From Pseudomonas fluorescens (GTDB taxonomy: Bacteria; Pseudomonadota; Gammaproteobacteria; Pseudomonadales; Pseudomonadaceae), in NCBI RefSeq assembly GCF_902498185.1, contig NZ_CABVIX010000005.1, positions 186,001 to 250,000 on the forward strand: DNA of 64,000 nucleotides, given 5' to 3'. The position numbers and the translations under genes were made by a program. Shown here one piece after another: positions 29,001 to 37,765 of the stretch. Each line of letters starts with the position of its first letter. Position 1 is the stretch's first letter. The notes below the pieces were generated by a model. It was not told where the DNA came from. It ran no database searches and saw nothing but the letters and a program-made list of their open reading frames with translations.

Positions 29001-32000
29001 CGCTCAAGCCCCTCGATCACACTGCCCTCGCTACTGTCGAGCCCTACTGCCTCGACGGCCAGATCAGCCTTGCGCCAGACCACCTGCTGCGGGCTGTCGA
29101 GCCCTTGCCAGACCACCGCGGTGCGCAGGATGTCGTGGCGGTCGATTACCTGCTGCAGCGCCGCGGTCCAGGCGTGCAGACGCTCCAGGCTGTCGAAGGC
29201 AAGGCGCCATTGCAAGAGGTACGGATCACCCTCCACTGCGCTCAGGTGGTGATAGAGAATGCCTTCCTGCAGGGGCGCGAGCGGGTAGATCTCCTGCACG
29301 TTGGCCGCCCCGCCCGCCACCGTGGCGACGATCTGGTCGATGGCAGGCTGGTCAAGTCGGGTGAGGCTCAACAGGTCCGGGGTGATGCGCATGCAGTCGG
29401 CCGGTACGCGGCTGGCAGGCACCGCAATCTCGCGGCCTTGGTCGACGCAGCCGGCCAGCGCAGCAAGGGTGGGCTGGCGCAACAGCACGTGAACATCGGC
29501 CGGCAGGCCCGCCTGGCGCAAGTGCTCGACCAGCTTGACCGCCAGCAGCGAGTGGCCGCCCAGCTCGAAGAAGTTGTCGTGCCGCCCTACCCGTGCAACG
29601 CCCAGCACTTCGGCCCAGTGACGGGCCATCGCGATTTCGACCTCGCCCTGCGGCGCTACAAAGCCATGGGCCTGCAGCGCGGCGGGGTCGGGATCAGGCA
29701 GCGCACGGCGGTCAAGCTTGCCGTGGCGGGTCAGCGGCAGCTCGCTCACGCGGGTGAAGGCCAGCGGCACCATGTACGCGGGCAAGCGCTCGCGCAGGGC
29801 CAGGCGGACCTCATCGAGGTCTACCGGGGCGGTTTCGGTGAACCAGGCCAGCAGGCGTTCCTCACGCACCAGTACCACCGCGTCTTGCACCCCTGGCTGT
29901 CCAGCCACGGCCGCCTCGATTTCGCCCAGTTCAATGCGCACGCCGCGGATCTTCACCTGGTCATCGTTGCGGCCCAGGTACTCGAGCGTGCCGTCGGGGT
30001 TCCAGCGCACCAGGTCGCCACTGCGGTACATGCGCGCCTGGGAGTCGGTGCTGAACGGGTCTTGCAGGAAGCGTTCGGCAGTGAGCTCGGGACGATTGAG
30101 ATAACCACGGGCGACGCCGGCCCCGCCGATATACAGCTCGCCCGTCACGCCGACCGGCAGTGGTTGCAGATTCGGGTCGAGTACGTAGGTGCGGGTGTTG
30201 GCGATCGGCGTGCCGATGTGCAGCGCCCCACCCGGTTGCACCTGTCCTGAGGTGGCCACCACCGTGGTCTCGGTCGGGCCATAGTTGTTGATCACGACAA
30301 AGCCTGGGTCACGCTGCAACTGGCGCAGGCGGTCTCCGCCGATGAGCAGGGTGCGCAGTGTCGGGTGCGGCTGCGCCTGGGCGAACGCATATTCGGCTAT
30401 CGGCGTGGGGAGAAAACTGACCTGCAATGGCTGGTCGCGCCACCAGCGCAGCAGGGCTTCGATGTCCTCTTTGCCGTCCTGGGTAGGTGCCAGGTGAAGG
30501 GTCGCGCCGGCGCACAGGGCCGGCCAGACCTCCCACGCCATGGCGTCGAAGCCGAAGCCTGCCAGGCTCGAAGTATGGCTGCCCTGCCCCAGCTCGAAGG
30601 TGGCGCAGTGCCAATCCACCAGGTTGGCCAGCGTCCGGTGCTCGACCATGACCCCCTTGGGCAGGCCGGTGGAGCCGGAGGTGTAGATGACGTAGGCCAG
30701 GTCCTGCGGGGCCGATGCAGCAATGTGTGGATTGCTGCGAGCCATCTCTTCGACTTGCCGGTCGATGCTTAGTACCGGGACGGTGAGTGGCGGCAGGCGT
30801 TCGGCCAGGCCGGACTGGGTCAGCACCGCTACCGGCGCGCTGTCGCCCAGCAGGTACTCAAGCCGCTCGCGAGGATGCGCTGGATCGATCGGCACATAGG
30901 CTGCGCCAGCCTTGAGCACGGCGAGCAGTCCTGCGAGGGTGTCGAGTCCGCGGCGGGCAACTATCGCCACACGGGTTCCGGGGCGCACGCCCTGGGCGAT
31001 CAGGCGATGGGCCAGCGTATTGGCCCTGGTGTTCAGCGCCTGGTAACTCAGCGATCGGCCTTCGTGCACCGCTGCCACGCTGTCCGGCCGGACCTGCACC
31101 TGGCGCTCGATGCGCTGGTGAATCAGCTGCGGTTCGGTGGCCGTGACCTGGCTGGCGTTCCAACGCTGGAGCAGACGAGCTTCGCCAGGCGTCAGCAGGT
31201 CGAAGTCAGCAACGGCGAGACCAGGACTTTCCAGGCCTTGTTCGAGCAAGTGCAGGACATGCTCTCCCAGCGCCTGGATCTCGCGTTCATCAAACCAGGC
31301 GCGGTGACAGACCAGGTGCAGCCACGCCTTGTCATCGAATCGGTTGCTGCGCAGGTGAATGGCCAACGGCGTGTGCTCGTGCCCGTTCGATACCTTGACC
31401 GTGCGCGCCAGTGCCTCGCCGTAACTGTAGTCGTGGTCATCCTGCTCGTAGGAAACCGATACTTCGAAAAGCTGCGCACGCTCCTCGCGCAGCAGGCCGA
31501 GGGCACGGTTGAGCTCGCTCAAGGCATAGCGCTGGTGCCGGAAGTCGCGCTTGAGCTGATCCCGTATCCCGCGAACGACGTCGGCAAAGCCCGATACAGG
31601 GGCGAAACCCATGCGCACCGCGCTGACCTGCGCGAACAAGCCCACGGTGGATTTGAAACGCGCTCCGCCACGGTTGAGCAGCGGCAGGCCCACCACCCAA
31701 TCGTCGCGCTGGGCGGTACGACTGAAATACACGTGCAATGCCGCTAGCAACACATGAAACGCCGAAGCCTGGTGCCGGGCGGCGAGCTGTTTCATGCGTT
31801 CATGCAGCGAAGGGGGGAACGCCAGCACCGCGTTGCACGCGGGGGCCTGGTCGCTGGCGCGGCGGTAGTGGTGGCGAGATGCTAACAGTGGCTCGGGCAT
31901 GGCCTGGTACTTGTCCAGCCAATACGCCTGGTCCCGCCCATGCCGGGGCGAAGCGTGATACCGGGCATCGTCCTGGACAAAGTCGATGTACGACGACGTG

Positions 32001-32524
32001 CGGGGCTGCGGCGACTGCCCGGTCACCAGGGCGCTGTAGATTTCGCCCAAGGCCTTGAGCATCTGGCCAAAGCCCCAGCCATCGAGAATCAGGTGATGGG
32101 CCTGGGTGCCGAGCCAATGGTGGTCGTCAGCCAGGCGTACCAGGCAAAAACGGAACAATGGGCGGCCGTCAAAGGCATGGAGCTGCTGCATCTGCGCCTG
32201 CACCAGGGCATGCGCCGCTTCCAGCGGATCGTCCTGCAGGCTGGTGTCATGCAGCGGCATGGCCACGTCCATCGCTGCGGCGAAGCGTTGCAGCGGCAGG
32301 CCATCAGGGCCCATGCCTGGCAGCAAGACGGTGCGCAGGGCCTCATGGTCCGCCACCAACTGTTGCAGCGCTTGCTGCAGCAAGGCCGGGTCAACAGACC
32401 CGTGGAGCTCGACGTATCCTCCGATATTGTAGAGCGGTGACTCGCCCCGGCTCATCTGGTCGAGCCAGATATCGCATTGGGCAGCGGTCAGCGGGTAGGT
32501 GTCGGCGGCAGACATCGGCTTCAT
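23042..32524 (-). CDS. NRPS, modules 1-3 of a lipo-octapeptide
   Basis: This 3,160-aa synthetase is the first subunit. It starts directly with a condensation domain (HHLILDG near residue 145), which by position should be the lipo-initiation (C-starter) domain joining a fatty acid to residue 1. Then come A1 (~465-950), T1 (Ser ~991), dual C/E (~1045-1490), A2, T2 (~2052), dual C/E (~2107-2540), A3 and T3 (~3115). There is no TE or E domain. Pocket residues are DAWFLGNVV (Leu) in A1 and A2, and DAWQLGVVD (Gln) in A3. The dual domains of modules 2 and 3 should give D-Leu1 and D-Leu2. A GAAGGA ribosome site precedes the ATG at 32524. Three modules here plus five in the next gene match SyfA/SyfB. 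The gene is divergent from a LuxR gene across a 395-bp intergenic region. Confidence 0.93.
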
Positions 32525-32593
32525 AAGATCCTTCTCATGTGATTATCTGCCAATTCAATCAGTTACCTCCCTCAGTTGTATGGCCCCTGAAAC

Positions 32594-32614
32594 CCGGACA
32601 ACCCCGAAGTCCGG
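32594..32614. promoter_or_regulatory. Inverted repeat CCGGAC-N9-GTCCGG
   Basis: Perfect 6-bp arms (32594-32599 and 32609-32614) lie in the NRPS/luxR divergent region, about 70-90 bp before the NRPS start. A further GTCCGGG occurs at 32716. It could be an operator or a hairpin in the 5' leader. Confidence 0.3.
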
Positions 32615-32630
32615 ATCTGCGCTGAAAATC

Positions 32631-32771
32631 GTGTAGGACAATTGCCACGCCTGTTGCCCGCCGATCGCCCCCTGCGGCCTGGGTAATCCGGCGAAAGAGA
32701 CGGATTACCTTGGTAGTCCGGGATATGAAGGTCGAGACCGTCAGGTTCGCCGCCTCGGAAGTGTCCTACAC
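32631..32771. promoter_or_regulatory. Divergent control region with nested inverted repeats
   Basis: GTGTAGGACA (32631-32640) and its exact reverse complement (32762-32771) bracket a second perfect pair, GGTAATCCG (32682-32690) and CGGATTACC (32701-32709, 10-nt spacer). The two dyads are centred within about 6 bp of each other. They lie between the NRPS and the upstream LuxR gene, so both are likely binding sites for a dimeric regulator, possibly one of the LuxR proteins. The published syr-syp box consensus was not found. The 395-bp region (32525-32919) holds no convincing gene. Confidence 0.4.
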
Positions 32772-32849
32772 CCCAATACGCAATCGGTGGCATCTTCTGT
32801 CCCCTATTTCACCTACAGATCCAAGAGGTCAGCTCAGGCTTAAATACCC

Positions 32850-32861
32850 GCAAACGTTTGC
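32850..32861. promoter_or_regulatory. Perfect palindrome GCAAACGTTTGC before luxR
   Basis: A 12-bp perfect palindrome lies 70 nt before the LuxR start at 32920. GCAAACGTT recurs 67 nt before the other LuxR gene. CGCAAACGTTTGC-like sites are typical of LacI-family repressors, but no such regulator is in the window. It could also be a LuxR-type site. Confidence 0.45.
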
Positions 32862-32919
32862 ACAAAGGACTCACGACGAGACCCGCCACCGCTCGCCCCG
32901 AATCAAGGATGACCAGGAT

Positions 32920-33723
32920 ATGAAGCGAACAGAAGGTATCGAGCACCTGCATGGACCGCACTTCTACGCGCAACTGGGGCAATTGGTTGCCAGTACCGGC
33001 GATCACGATTTTGCCAGATACATGCTGGATGTGATGGCGGCCCTGGTGCCGATCGACCGGCTCGACCTCAGCGAATGGACCCTTGATCCACGCCAGGCCA
33101 GCATCGCCCGCATCAAGCAGCTAGGCAGCGCGGGCCCGAGCGAACCCTTCCCCTGTCCCGACACCCTGCGTCATCCGCTGTTGGAAAGCATCATGCAGAT
33201 GAGCGATCCATTGCTTATCCAGCTCAAGGCCCCGCTCGCCAAGCGTCTTGCAGGGCAACGCACCAGTCAATGCAATCTGGTCTCTTGCAGCGGCAACCGG
33301 CGATGGGTGATCACTTGTCATCGCAGGCCCGGCGAGCGCGCGTTCTCATTGTCGGAGCTGGGGTTTCTGAAGCGCCTCTCCGACACCTTGCTGCCCCTGG
33401 TCGAGCAGCACGCGCAGCTGGACCCCGGCAGTGACAGCGGGGCCGCGCCCATGCTTGACGAACTCGTGCCCGGATCAACCCGCCAGGCGTTCCTGAGTCG
33501 GCTGGCGCGTGACGATGTGCGTCTATCGCTGCGTGAGCAGGAAGTCTGCGTAGGCCTGCTCACTGGAGGCACCGTGCCAGAGATGGCGCAGCGGCTCGAC
33601 GTCAAGGTGAGCTCGGTGGAAACCTATCTCAAGCGCGCCACGGCGAAGCTGGGGGTCAGCGGCCGGCATGGGCTGGCCAAGTGGATGGCGATGGTGGACT
33701 GCACGCCGTGCCTCATAAGGTAA
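32920..33723 (+). CDS. LuxR-family transcriptional regulator, upstream of NRPS
   Basis: Protein of 267 aa. The C-terminal helix-turn-helix (LSLREQEVCVGLL, SSVETYLKRATAKLGVS) spans about residues 200-255. The N-terminal ~190 residues have no receiver or autoinducer signature that I recognise, as in lipopeptide activators of the ViscAR/PsoR/SyfR kind. It is divergent from the first NRPS gene and shares the intergenic control region, so activation of the NRPS operon and autoregulation are likely. The open frame extends further upstream, but the ATG at 32920 starts where family similarity begins; the upstream part runs through promoter dyads and looks non-coding. Confidence 0.88.
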   Translation: MKRTEGIEHLHGPHFYAQLGQLVASTGDHDFARYMLDVMAALVPIDRLDLSEWTLDPRQASIARIKQLGSAGPSEPFPCPDTLRHPLLESIMQMSDPLLIQLKAPLAKRLAGQRTSQCNLVSCSGNRRWVITCHRRPGERAFSLSELGFLKRLSDTLLPLVEQHAQLDPGSDSGAAPMLDELVPGSTRQAFLSRLARDDVRLSLREQEVCVGLLTGGTVPEMAQRLDVKVSSVETYLKRATAKLGVSGRHGLAKWMAMVDCTPCLIR

Positions 33724-33757
33724 CCTTGCCACATCCACAGTGGTAAGGAGTCCATCC

Positions 33758-34348
33758 ATGACGTCGAACGTAGCGGCTTTGATGCTCGCCGCAGGTTACA
33801 GCCGCCGCTTCGGCAGCGATAAACGCCAGCATTGTCTGGATGACGGACAGACGCTGCTCGATGCCAGCCTGGTCCTGCCCTGCGCCACACTGGATGAGGT
33901 CTGGTTGGTACTGCGTCCTGACGACTCCCGGCCGCTCTCTCTGCCTGCTGCCGTGCAGGTCGTGCAATCGACCACCACCCGCCTGGGCCTGGCCCATAGT
34001 ATCGCTGCCGGGGTCAGCGAGGTGGCGCAGGTATCCCCGGCCACTGCTCTGGCGATCTTTCTTGCCGACATGCCGTTCATAACGACCGCCACGCTGGACG
34101 CCTTGCTGGCCACCAGCGACGCAGCACACATCTGCGTACCCACCTACCACGGCCGACCTGGGCATCCGGTGGTGTTCGGGCGCAGTTTCTGGCCAGAGCT
34201 GCGCCAACTGGCCGGTGACAGCGGCGCTCGAGAGGTGTTGCAACGTCACGCCCATGCCGTGCGCAGGGTTGCGGTCGACGACCCGGGCATCCTGCTCGAC
34301 ATCGATCGGCCATCAGACCTGCCTCGCGGCCAACAAGGACTAGACTGA
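33758..34348 (+). CDS. mocA: MocA-like molybdenum cofactor nucleotidyltransferase
   Basis: Protein of 196 aa with the NTP-transferase signature LMLAAGYSRRFGSDKR near its N-terminus and FLADMPF as the acidic metal motif. MocA attaches CMP to molybdopterin-Mo to make MCD; MobA makes MGD. The protein resembles MocA/YgfJ in length and motif. AAGGAG lies about 9 nt before the ATG, favouring 33758 over 33740. A xanthine dehydrogenase or other MCD enzyme is not nearby, so its client is unknown. A separate mobA is at 56066. Confidence 0.75.
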   Translation: MTSNVAALMLAAGYSRRFGSDKRQHCLDDGQTLLDASLVLPCATLDEVWLVLRPDDSRPLSLPAAVQVVQSTTTRLGLAHSIAAGVSEVAQVSPATALAIFLADMPFITTATLDALLATSDAAHICVPTYHGRPGHPVVFGRSFWPELRQLAGDSGAREVLQRHAHAVRRVAVDDPGILLDIDRPSDLPRGQQGLD

Positions 34349-34424
34349 GAGGTGACTTGGCACACTGTGCCGCCGGTGACCATTGACAGGCATGCAGGGG
34401 GGCTGCCGCACCTGGAGGTGTGAG

Positions 34425-35315
34425 ATGAGCCAGTTCAAGCGATTGTTCGTCATGCTCGGCCCGCAGATGCGCCACACACCCGCCCTGCAACGGGCGGCAG
34501 CGTTGGCCGAGTCCAGCGGCGCCCTGCTGGATATCAACGTCTGCGTCGACGATGTCGATACCTTTGGGCTGATGAGCGACCCGCGCGAGCGCGAACGGTT
34601 ACTGGCCGACATCCGCCTGTGGCTGGCCGATGAAGCCCAATACCTGAGCAACGCCGGCCTGGACGTGTCCACCGAACTGCTGCTGACCCGCGACCCGTTG
34701 GCTGCGGTGCTGCAGCAGGTGGAGCGCCTGGGCTGCGACCTGCTGATCAAGGACGTGCAACATGAGCCAGTACTCAAGCGCCTGTTGGTGACGCCGCTGG
34801 ACTGGCAGCTGCTCAAGGAGAGCCCGGTGGCCGTCCACCTGGTCAGCGAGATCCGCTGTCCGATGCCGCGCCAGGTCGCGGCTGCAGTCGACCTGGTGGC
34901 CCATGGCACGGGTGAAAGCCTTGACGAAGCGGTGATCGCCACCGCCCATGCCCTGGCCCTGCAATGCAACGCGGAGTTTCACCTGGTGCATGTCTGCGAC
35001 GCGGCCCGCACGCATATCGCCGACTTCGGCGCCGGTACCGTGACCATGCCGGGATTCAACACCAGCGTGCGCGATGCCCAGCACAAGGCATTCAACCGCC
35101 TGGGCGACCATCATCAGATACCGCTGGAGCGCCGCCACTTTCTCGAAGGTGCCGCGACCCGGGCCATCGCCCGGTTCGTCAGCCATGGGCGCACCGATGT
35201 GATCGTCATGGGCAACCATCGGCACGATGCGCTGCAAGCGTTTCTGGGTGGCACCACCGCGCACGTGCTTGAGCATCCGCTGTGCAACGTGCTGGCCATC
35301 AAGGGAAGTCGTTGA
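34425..35315 (+). CDS. Tandem-domain universal stress protein
   Basis: Protein of 296 aa made of two Usp domains (about residues 1-145 and 150-296), the UspE arrangement. The second domain ends with VIVMGNHRHDALQAFLGGTTAHVLEH, close to the ATP-binding G-2X-G-9X-G(S/T) motif, while the first lacks an obvious copy. It is a cytoplasmic stress protein of unknown biochemical role. GGAGGTG lies just before the ATG. A strong hairpin follows the stop. Confidence 0.8.
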   Translation: MSQFKRLFVMLGPQMRHTPALQRAAALAESSGALLDINVCVDDVDTFGLMSDPRERERLLADIRLWLADEAQYLSNAGLDVSTELLLTRDPLAAVLQQVERLGCDLLIKDVQHEPVLKRLLVTPLDWQLLKESPVAVHLVSEIRCPMPRQVAAAVDLVAHGTGESLDEAVIATAHALALQCNAEFHLVHVCDAARTHIADFGAGTVTMPGFNTSVRDAQHKAFNRLGDHHQIPLERRHFLEGAATRAIARFVSHGRTDVIVMGNHRHDALQAFLGGTTAHVLEHPLCNVLAIKGSR

Positions 35316-35341
35316 AGCGCGGGGAGGAGCCTCCCCGCGCT
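35316..35341. terminator. Hairpin between convergent usp and pagL genes
   Basis: Two 12-nt arms, AGCGCGGGGAGG (35316-35327) and its complement (35330-35341), are perfectly paired right after the usp stop and before the pagL stop. No U-tract follows on either strand, so it may act as a bidirectional stabilising or weak termination hairpin. Confidence 0.55.
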
Positions 35342-35353
35342 GGTGCCCGGCGG

Positions 35354-35872
35354 TCAGAACGCCTTGCTGTAGAACAGCGAGTACGACTCGATGCCGTCGT
35401 TGGGCTGCTTGATGCCAGCGTTCGAATAATGCATCGCGCGAAGGCCGACCTTCTGCTCGCCCGGGAGTTTCAAGCCCAGTCCGATGCGGTCTTCGAAGTT
35501 GAAGGACGAGCCCAGGCGCTGATCACCGACCTCGGTCTTGGAGAATGCTGCCAGACCAATGCCCGCCTCGATGTAGGGGGTGTAGGTGAAGCCGCTGAAC
35601 TCGTAGACGAACACTGGGCTGAACGACAGCGAGTGAGCGCCGCTAGCGTCACCGCCTTCCCAGTAGGTGTAGGCCGCATCCCAGTAGCCGCCGAGGTGAC
35701 CGGTGCTGCTTTCGAACCATTTGTTGTTCCAGTTGGACGACAGACCAATGCGGTAAGTCAGGTCACCCTGGCTCGTGGCCCCCAGTGCGGCGGAAACTTC
35801 CGCTGCCTGGGCGAAGTTCGCGCTGGAAAGGGCTAGCAAGGCGAGCAGCGAAGCGGCGAGAGGGGTTTTCAT
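35354..35872 (-). CDS. pagL: PagL lipid A 3-O-deacylase
   Basis: Protein of 172 aa. A signal peptide ends at AQA|AE (residue ~23) and an outer-membrane beta-barrel follows. The catalytic triad of PagL is visible: H148 and S150 in AMHYSNAGIKQPNDG, and E162. PagL removes the 3-O-linked acyl chain of lipid A in the outer membrane. The ATG at 35872 has AGGAG about 10 nt before it; a TTG at 35881 is too close to that site. The terminal Phe is the usual outer-membrane protein end. Confidence 0.88.
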   Translation of the reverse strand: MKTPLAASLLALLALSSANFAQAAEVSAALGATSQGDLTYRIGLSSNWNNKWFESSTGHLGGYWDAAYTYWEGGDASGAHSLSFSPVFVYEFSGFTYTPYIEAGIGLAAFSKTEVGDQRLGSSFNFEDRIGLGLKLPGEQKVGLRAMHYSNAGIKQPNDGIESYSLFYSKAF

Positions 35873-36030
35873 CAGTGACAATCTCCTAATGTCTAATGCG
35901 GTGGAGGCTTGGGCCTCTCGTTTTCATCTTGTCCACACAGGCATCCAGCCAGGTAACAAGTGGTAATACTCGCGCAAGTATCTTCCAGTGGATCAGGAAA
36001 TTGAAAGTACTTTGCCACCATCGTCTAGGA

Positions 36031-36777
36031 TCAGTCGTATTCGGCTTCGGCATGCTCGCCCAGCAGCCGTCGCTGCCGTTCACTCGCCGCCACGAGCACC
36101 TGCGGATTGAATTGCCAGTCCAGGTAGGGCGAGAATTTTTGCGCGACCATGCGCCGGGCATAGTGCACCTGCAGCATGTCGCGTACATGACCCTGGCTGG
36201 TATTGGCGCCGCCGGCATGCCAGAGCTCGCTGCGAAAGACCAGCACATCCCCAGCCTTGCACAGCAAGGGCATCGCGCCCTGCCCTTGCCAGGTAACTTC
36301 ACCTGGCAAGGGCGCGCGTCCGGCACGGTGACTTCCCGGAATGACCGAGGTTGGCCCGGTGCGCACATCGACGTCGGTAAGGTACATCTGCGCGGTGAAT
36401 ACCTGCACAGGCAGGTGAAAGTCCGCCCTCGCCCAGACCCAGCCCGGCAGCTCCAAGGGCAGATGATCCAGGTGCAAGGCCATTCCCGGGTAGCCGGGAT
36501 GGCTGCGCCAGGCGGTCTGGCCTATGATGTGGCAGTCATCACCCAGGACGGCTTCGGCCAGCTCGATCAGCCCGGGCAGGTCCAGAAAAGGCAGCCACAG
36601 CGGGTCGCGGTTGAACACGCACTTGTAGTGTTCGAGCAGGCCTTGATAATCCCAGTGAATCGGTCGCAATTGATCGATGGCGCCGCGCAACAGTGCCACC
36701 TGCGAGGCGTCGAGCACCGCGCGAACATGCACGAAGCCATCGTCGCGCAGGGCATGGAGCTGCTCTTCAAGGACCAT
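36031..36777 (-). CDS. Phytanoyl-CoA dioxygenase (PhyH)-family oxygenase
   Basis: Protein of 248 aa with the Fe(II)/2-oxoglutarate facial triad expected in PhyH enzymes: H-x-D in MALHLDHLP (near residue 100), the distal His in ELWHAGG (near 190) and an Arg downstream for 2-oxoglutarate (HVRDML). It hydroxylates a small molecule that cannot be named from sequence. AGAGGTG precedes the ATG, and the gene starts 10 bp after the LysR gene stop, so the two are likely co-transcribed. The divergent aldehyde dehydrogenase suggests all three serve one catabolic route (inference). Confidence 0.75.
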   Translation of the reverse strand: MVLEEQLHALRDDGFVHVRAVLDASQVALLRGAIDQLRPIHWDYQGLLEHYKCVFNRDPLWLPFLDLPGLIELAEAVLGDDCHIIGQTAWRSHPGYPGMALHLDHLPLELPGWVWARADFHLPVQVFTAQMYLTDVDVRTGPTSVIPGSHRAGRAPLPGEVTWQGQGAMPLLCKAGDVLVFRSELWHAGGANTSQGHVRDMLQVHYARRMVAQKFSPYLDWQFNPQVLVAASERQRRLLGEHAEAEYD

Positions 36778-36787
36778 GGCATCACCT

Positions 36788-37666
36788 CTATCGGTCGGCG
36801 AGCACCCGTTCTTCCAGCAGCTTGATGAACACGCTCAGGCTGCGTGACACCGTGCCCCGCCGCCAGACGAGCCAGGTCTTGAGGTAGCGCGAGCCTTCGG
36901 CCAGAGGCCAGACGCTCACCGTGGAGCAGCCCGGCATGCTGTCGAGCATGCTGCGCGGCATCAGCGCCAGCCCCGCGCCCGCGCTGACGCAGGCAAGCAT
37001 GCCGTGGTATGACTCCATCTCGAAGATCTTGCCCGGCACTGCCTTGTCCTGGACGAACCAGCTCTCGAAGTGATGCCGGTACGAGCAGTTGGCGCGAAAC
37101 GCGTAGATGCTCTCGCCGTTGACGTCCTTGGCACGGGCGACCGGGGCATGGTTGAGCGGCGCGATGATGACCATTTCTTCCTCGAACACCGGCATGCCCT
37201 CGAGCGTGGGGTGCAGTACCGGACCATCGACGAAGGCCGCTACCAGCCTACCGGCCAGCACGCCTTCGAGCATGGTGCCCGAGGGGCCGGTCGACAGGTC
37301 GAGGTCGACCTTGGGATAACGCTGGTTATACGCGGCGAGCAACGCCGGGATGCGCACCGCGGCCGTGCTTTCCAGCGAGCCAAGGGCGAAAGTGCCTTGT
37401 GGGTCTTCGCCAGCCACGGTAAGCCGAGCCTCGTGCACCAGGTCGAGGATGCGGCGGGTGTACTCGAGAAAATTCCAGCCGGCCGGAGACAGTCGCAGGC
37501 GGTGTTTCTCCCGGATGAACAATTCCACTCCCAGGTCCTGCTCCAGCTGCTTGATGCGCGTGGTCAGGTTCGAGGGAACGCGGTGGATATGCTGAGCGGC
37601 GGCACTGATGCTGCCCTGGTCCGCCACGGCCTTGAAGATCTCGAGTTGAACCAGATCCACAGTCAT
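36788..37666 (-). CDS. LysR-family regulator, PtrR/YneJ-like
   Basis: Protein of 292 aa with an N-terminal winged helix (residues ~4-63, [25 protein letters not shown]) and a LysR substrate-binding domain. It is divergent from a YneI/Sad-type dehydrogenase, the same arrangement as yneJ-yneI in E. coli, where the LysR protein (PtrR) controls the dehydrogenase gene. An AT-rich dyad in the shared promoter (37692-37712) is a likely binding site. Here a PhyH oxygenase follows in the same operon. Confidence 0.82.
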   Translation of the reverse strand: MTVDLVQLEIFKAVADQGSISAAAQHIHRVPSNLTTRIKQLEQDLGVELFIREKHRLRLSPAGWNFLEYTRRILDLVHEARLTVAGEDPQGTFALGSLESTAAVRIPALLAAYNQRYPKVDLDLSTGPSGTMLEGVLAGRLVAAFVDGPVLHPTLEGMPVFEEEMVIIAPLNHAPVARAKDVNGESIYAFRANCSYRHHFESWFVQDKAVPGKIFEMESYHGMLACVSAGAGLALMPRSMLDSMPGCSTVSVWPLAEGSRYLKTWLVWRRGTVSRSLSVFIKLLEERVLADR

Positions 37667-37691
37667 TCTCCAATCGTGAACGTTTCGCTCA

Positions 37692-37712
37692 TTATTATTC
37701 AGTTTTTAATAA
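37692..37712. promoter_or_regulatory. TTATTA-N9-TAATAA dyad, likely LysR operator
   Basis: Perfect 6-bp AT-rich arms lie in the 99-bp divergent region between the LysR gene and the dehydrogenase gene. Spacing and position fit a LysR-type binding site. Confidence 0.45.
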
Positions 37713-37765
37713 AGGCCCAGGCCTCTATGCTGGCTTCACTTCCAGACAACAACAGGAGACTCTCC

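Noticed and set aside
32710-32919. N-terminal extension of the upstream LuxR protein
   Set aside because: The in-frame extension runs through promoter dyads and the GCAAACGTTTGC palindrome and has no match to LuxR proteins; ATG 32920 is preferred.
32525-32919. syr-syp box before the NRPS
   Set aside because: No TGTC-CCG...CGG-GACA arrangement was found; the dyads present are different sequences.
36031-36777. Halogenase-type tailoring enzyme (SyrB2-like) for the lipopeptide
   Set aside because: The HxD acid is present (HLD), whereas halogenases have Ala/Gly at that position, and the gene is coupled to a LysR regulator, not to the NRPS.
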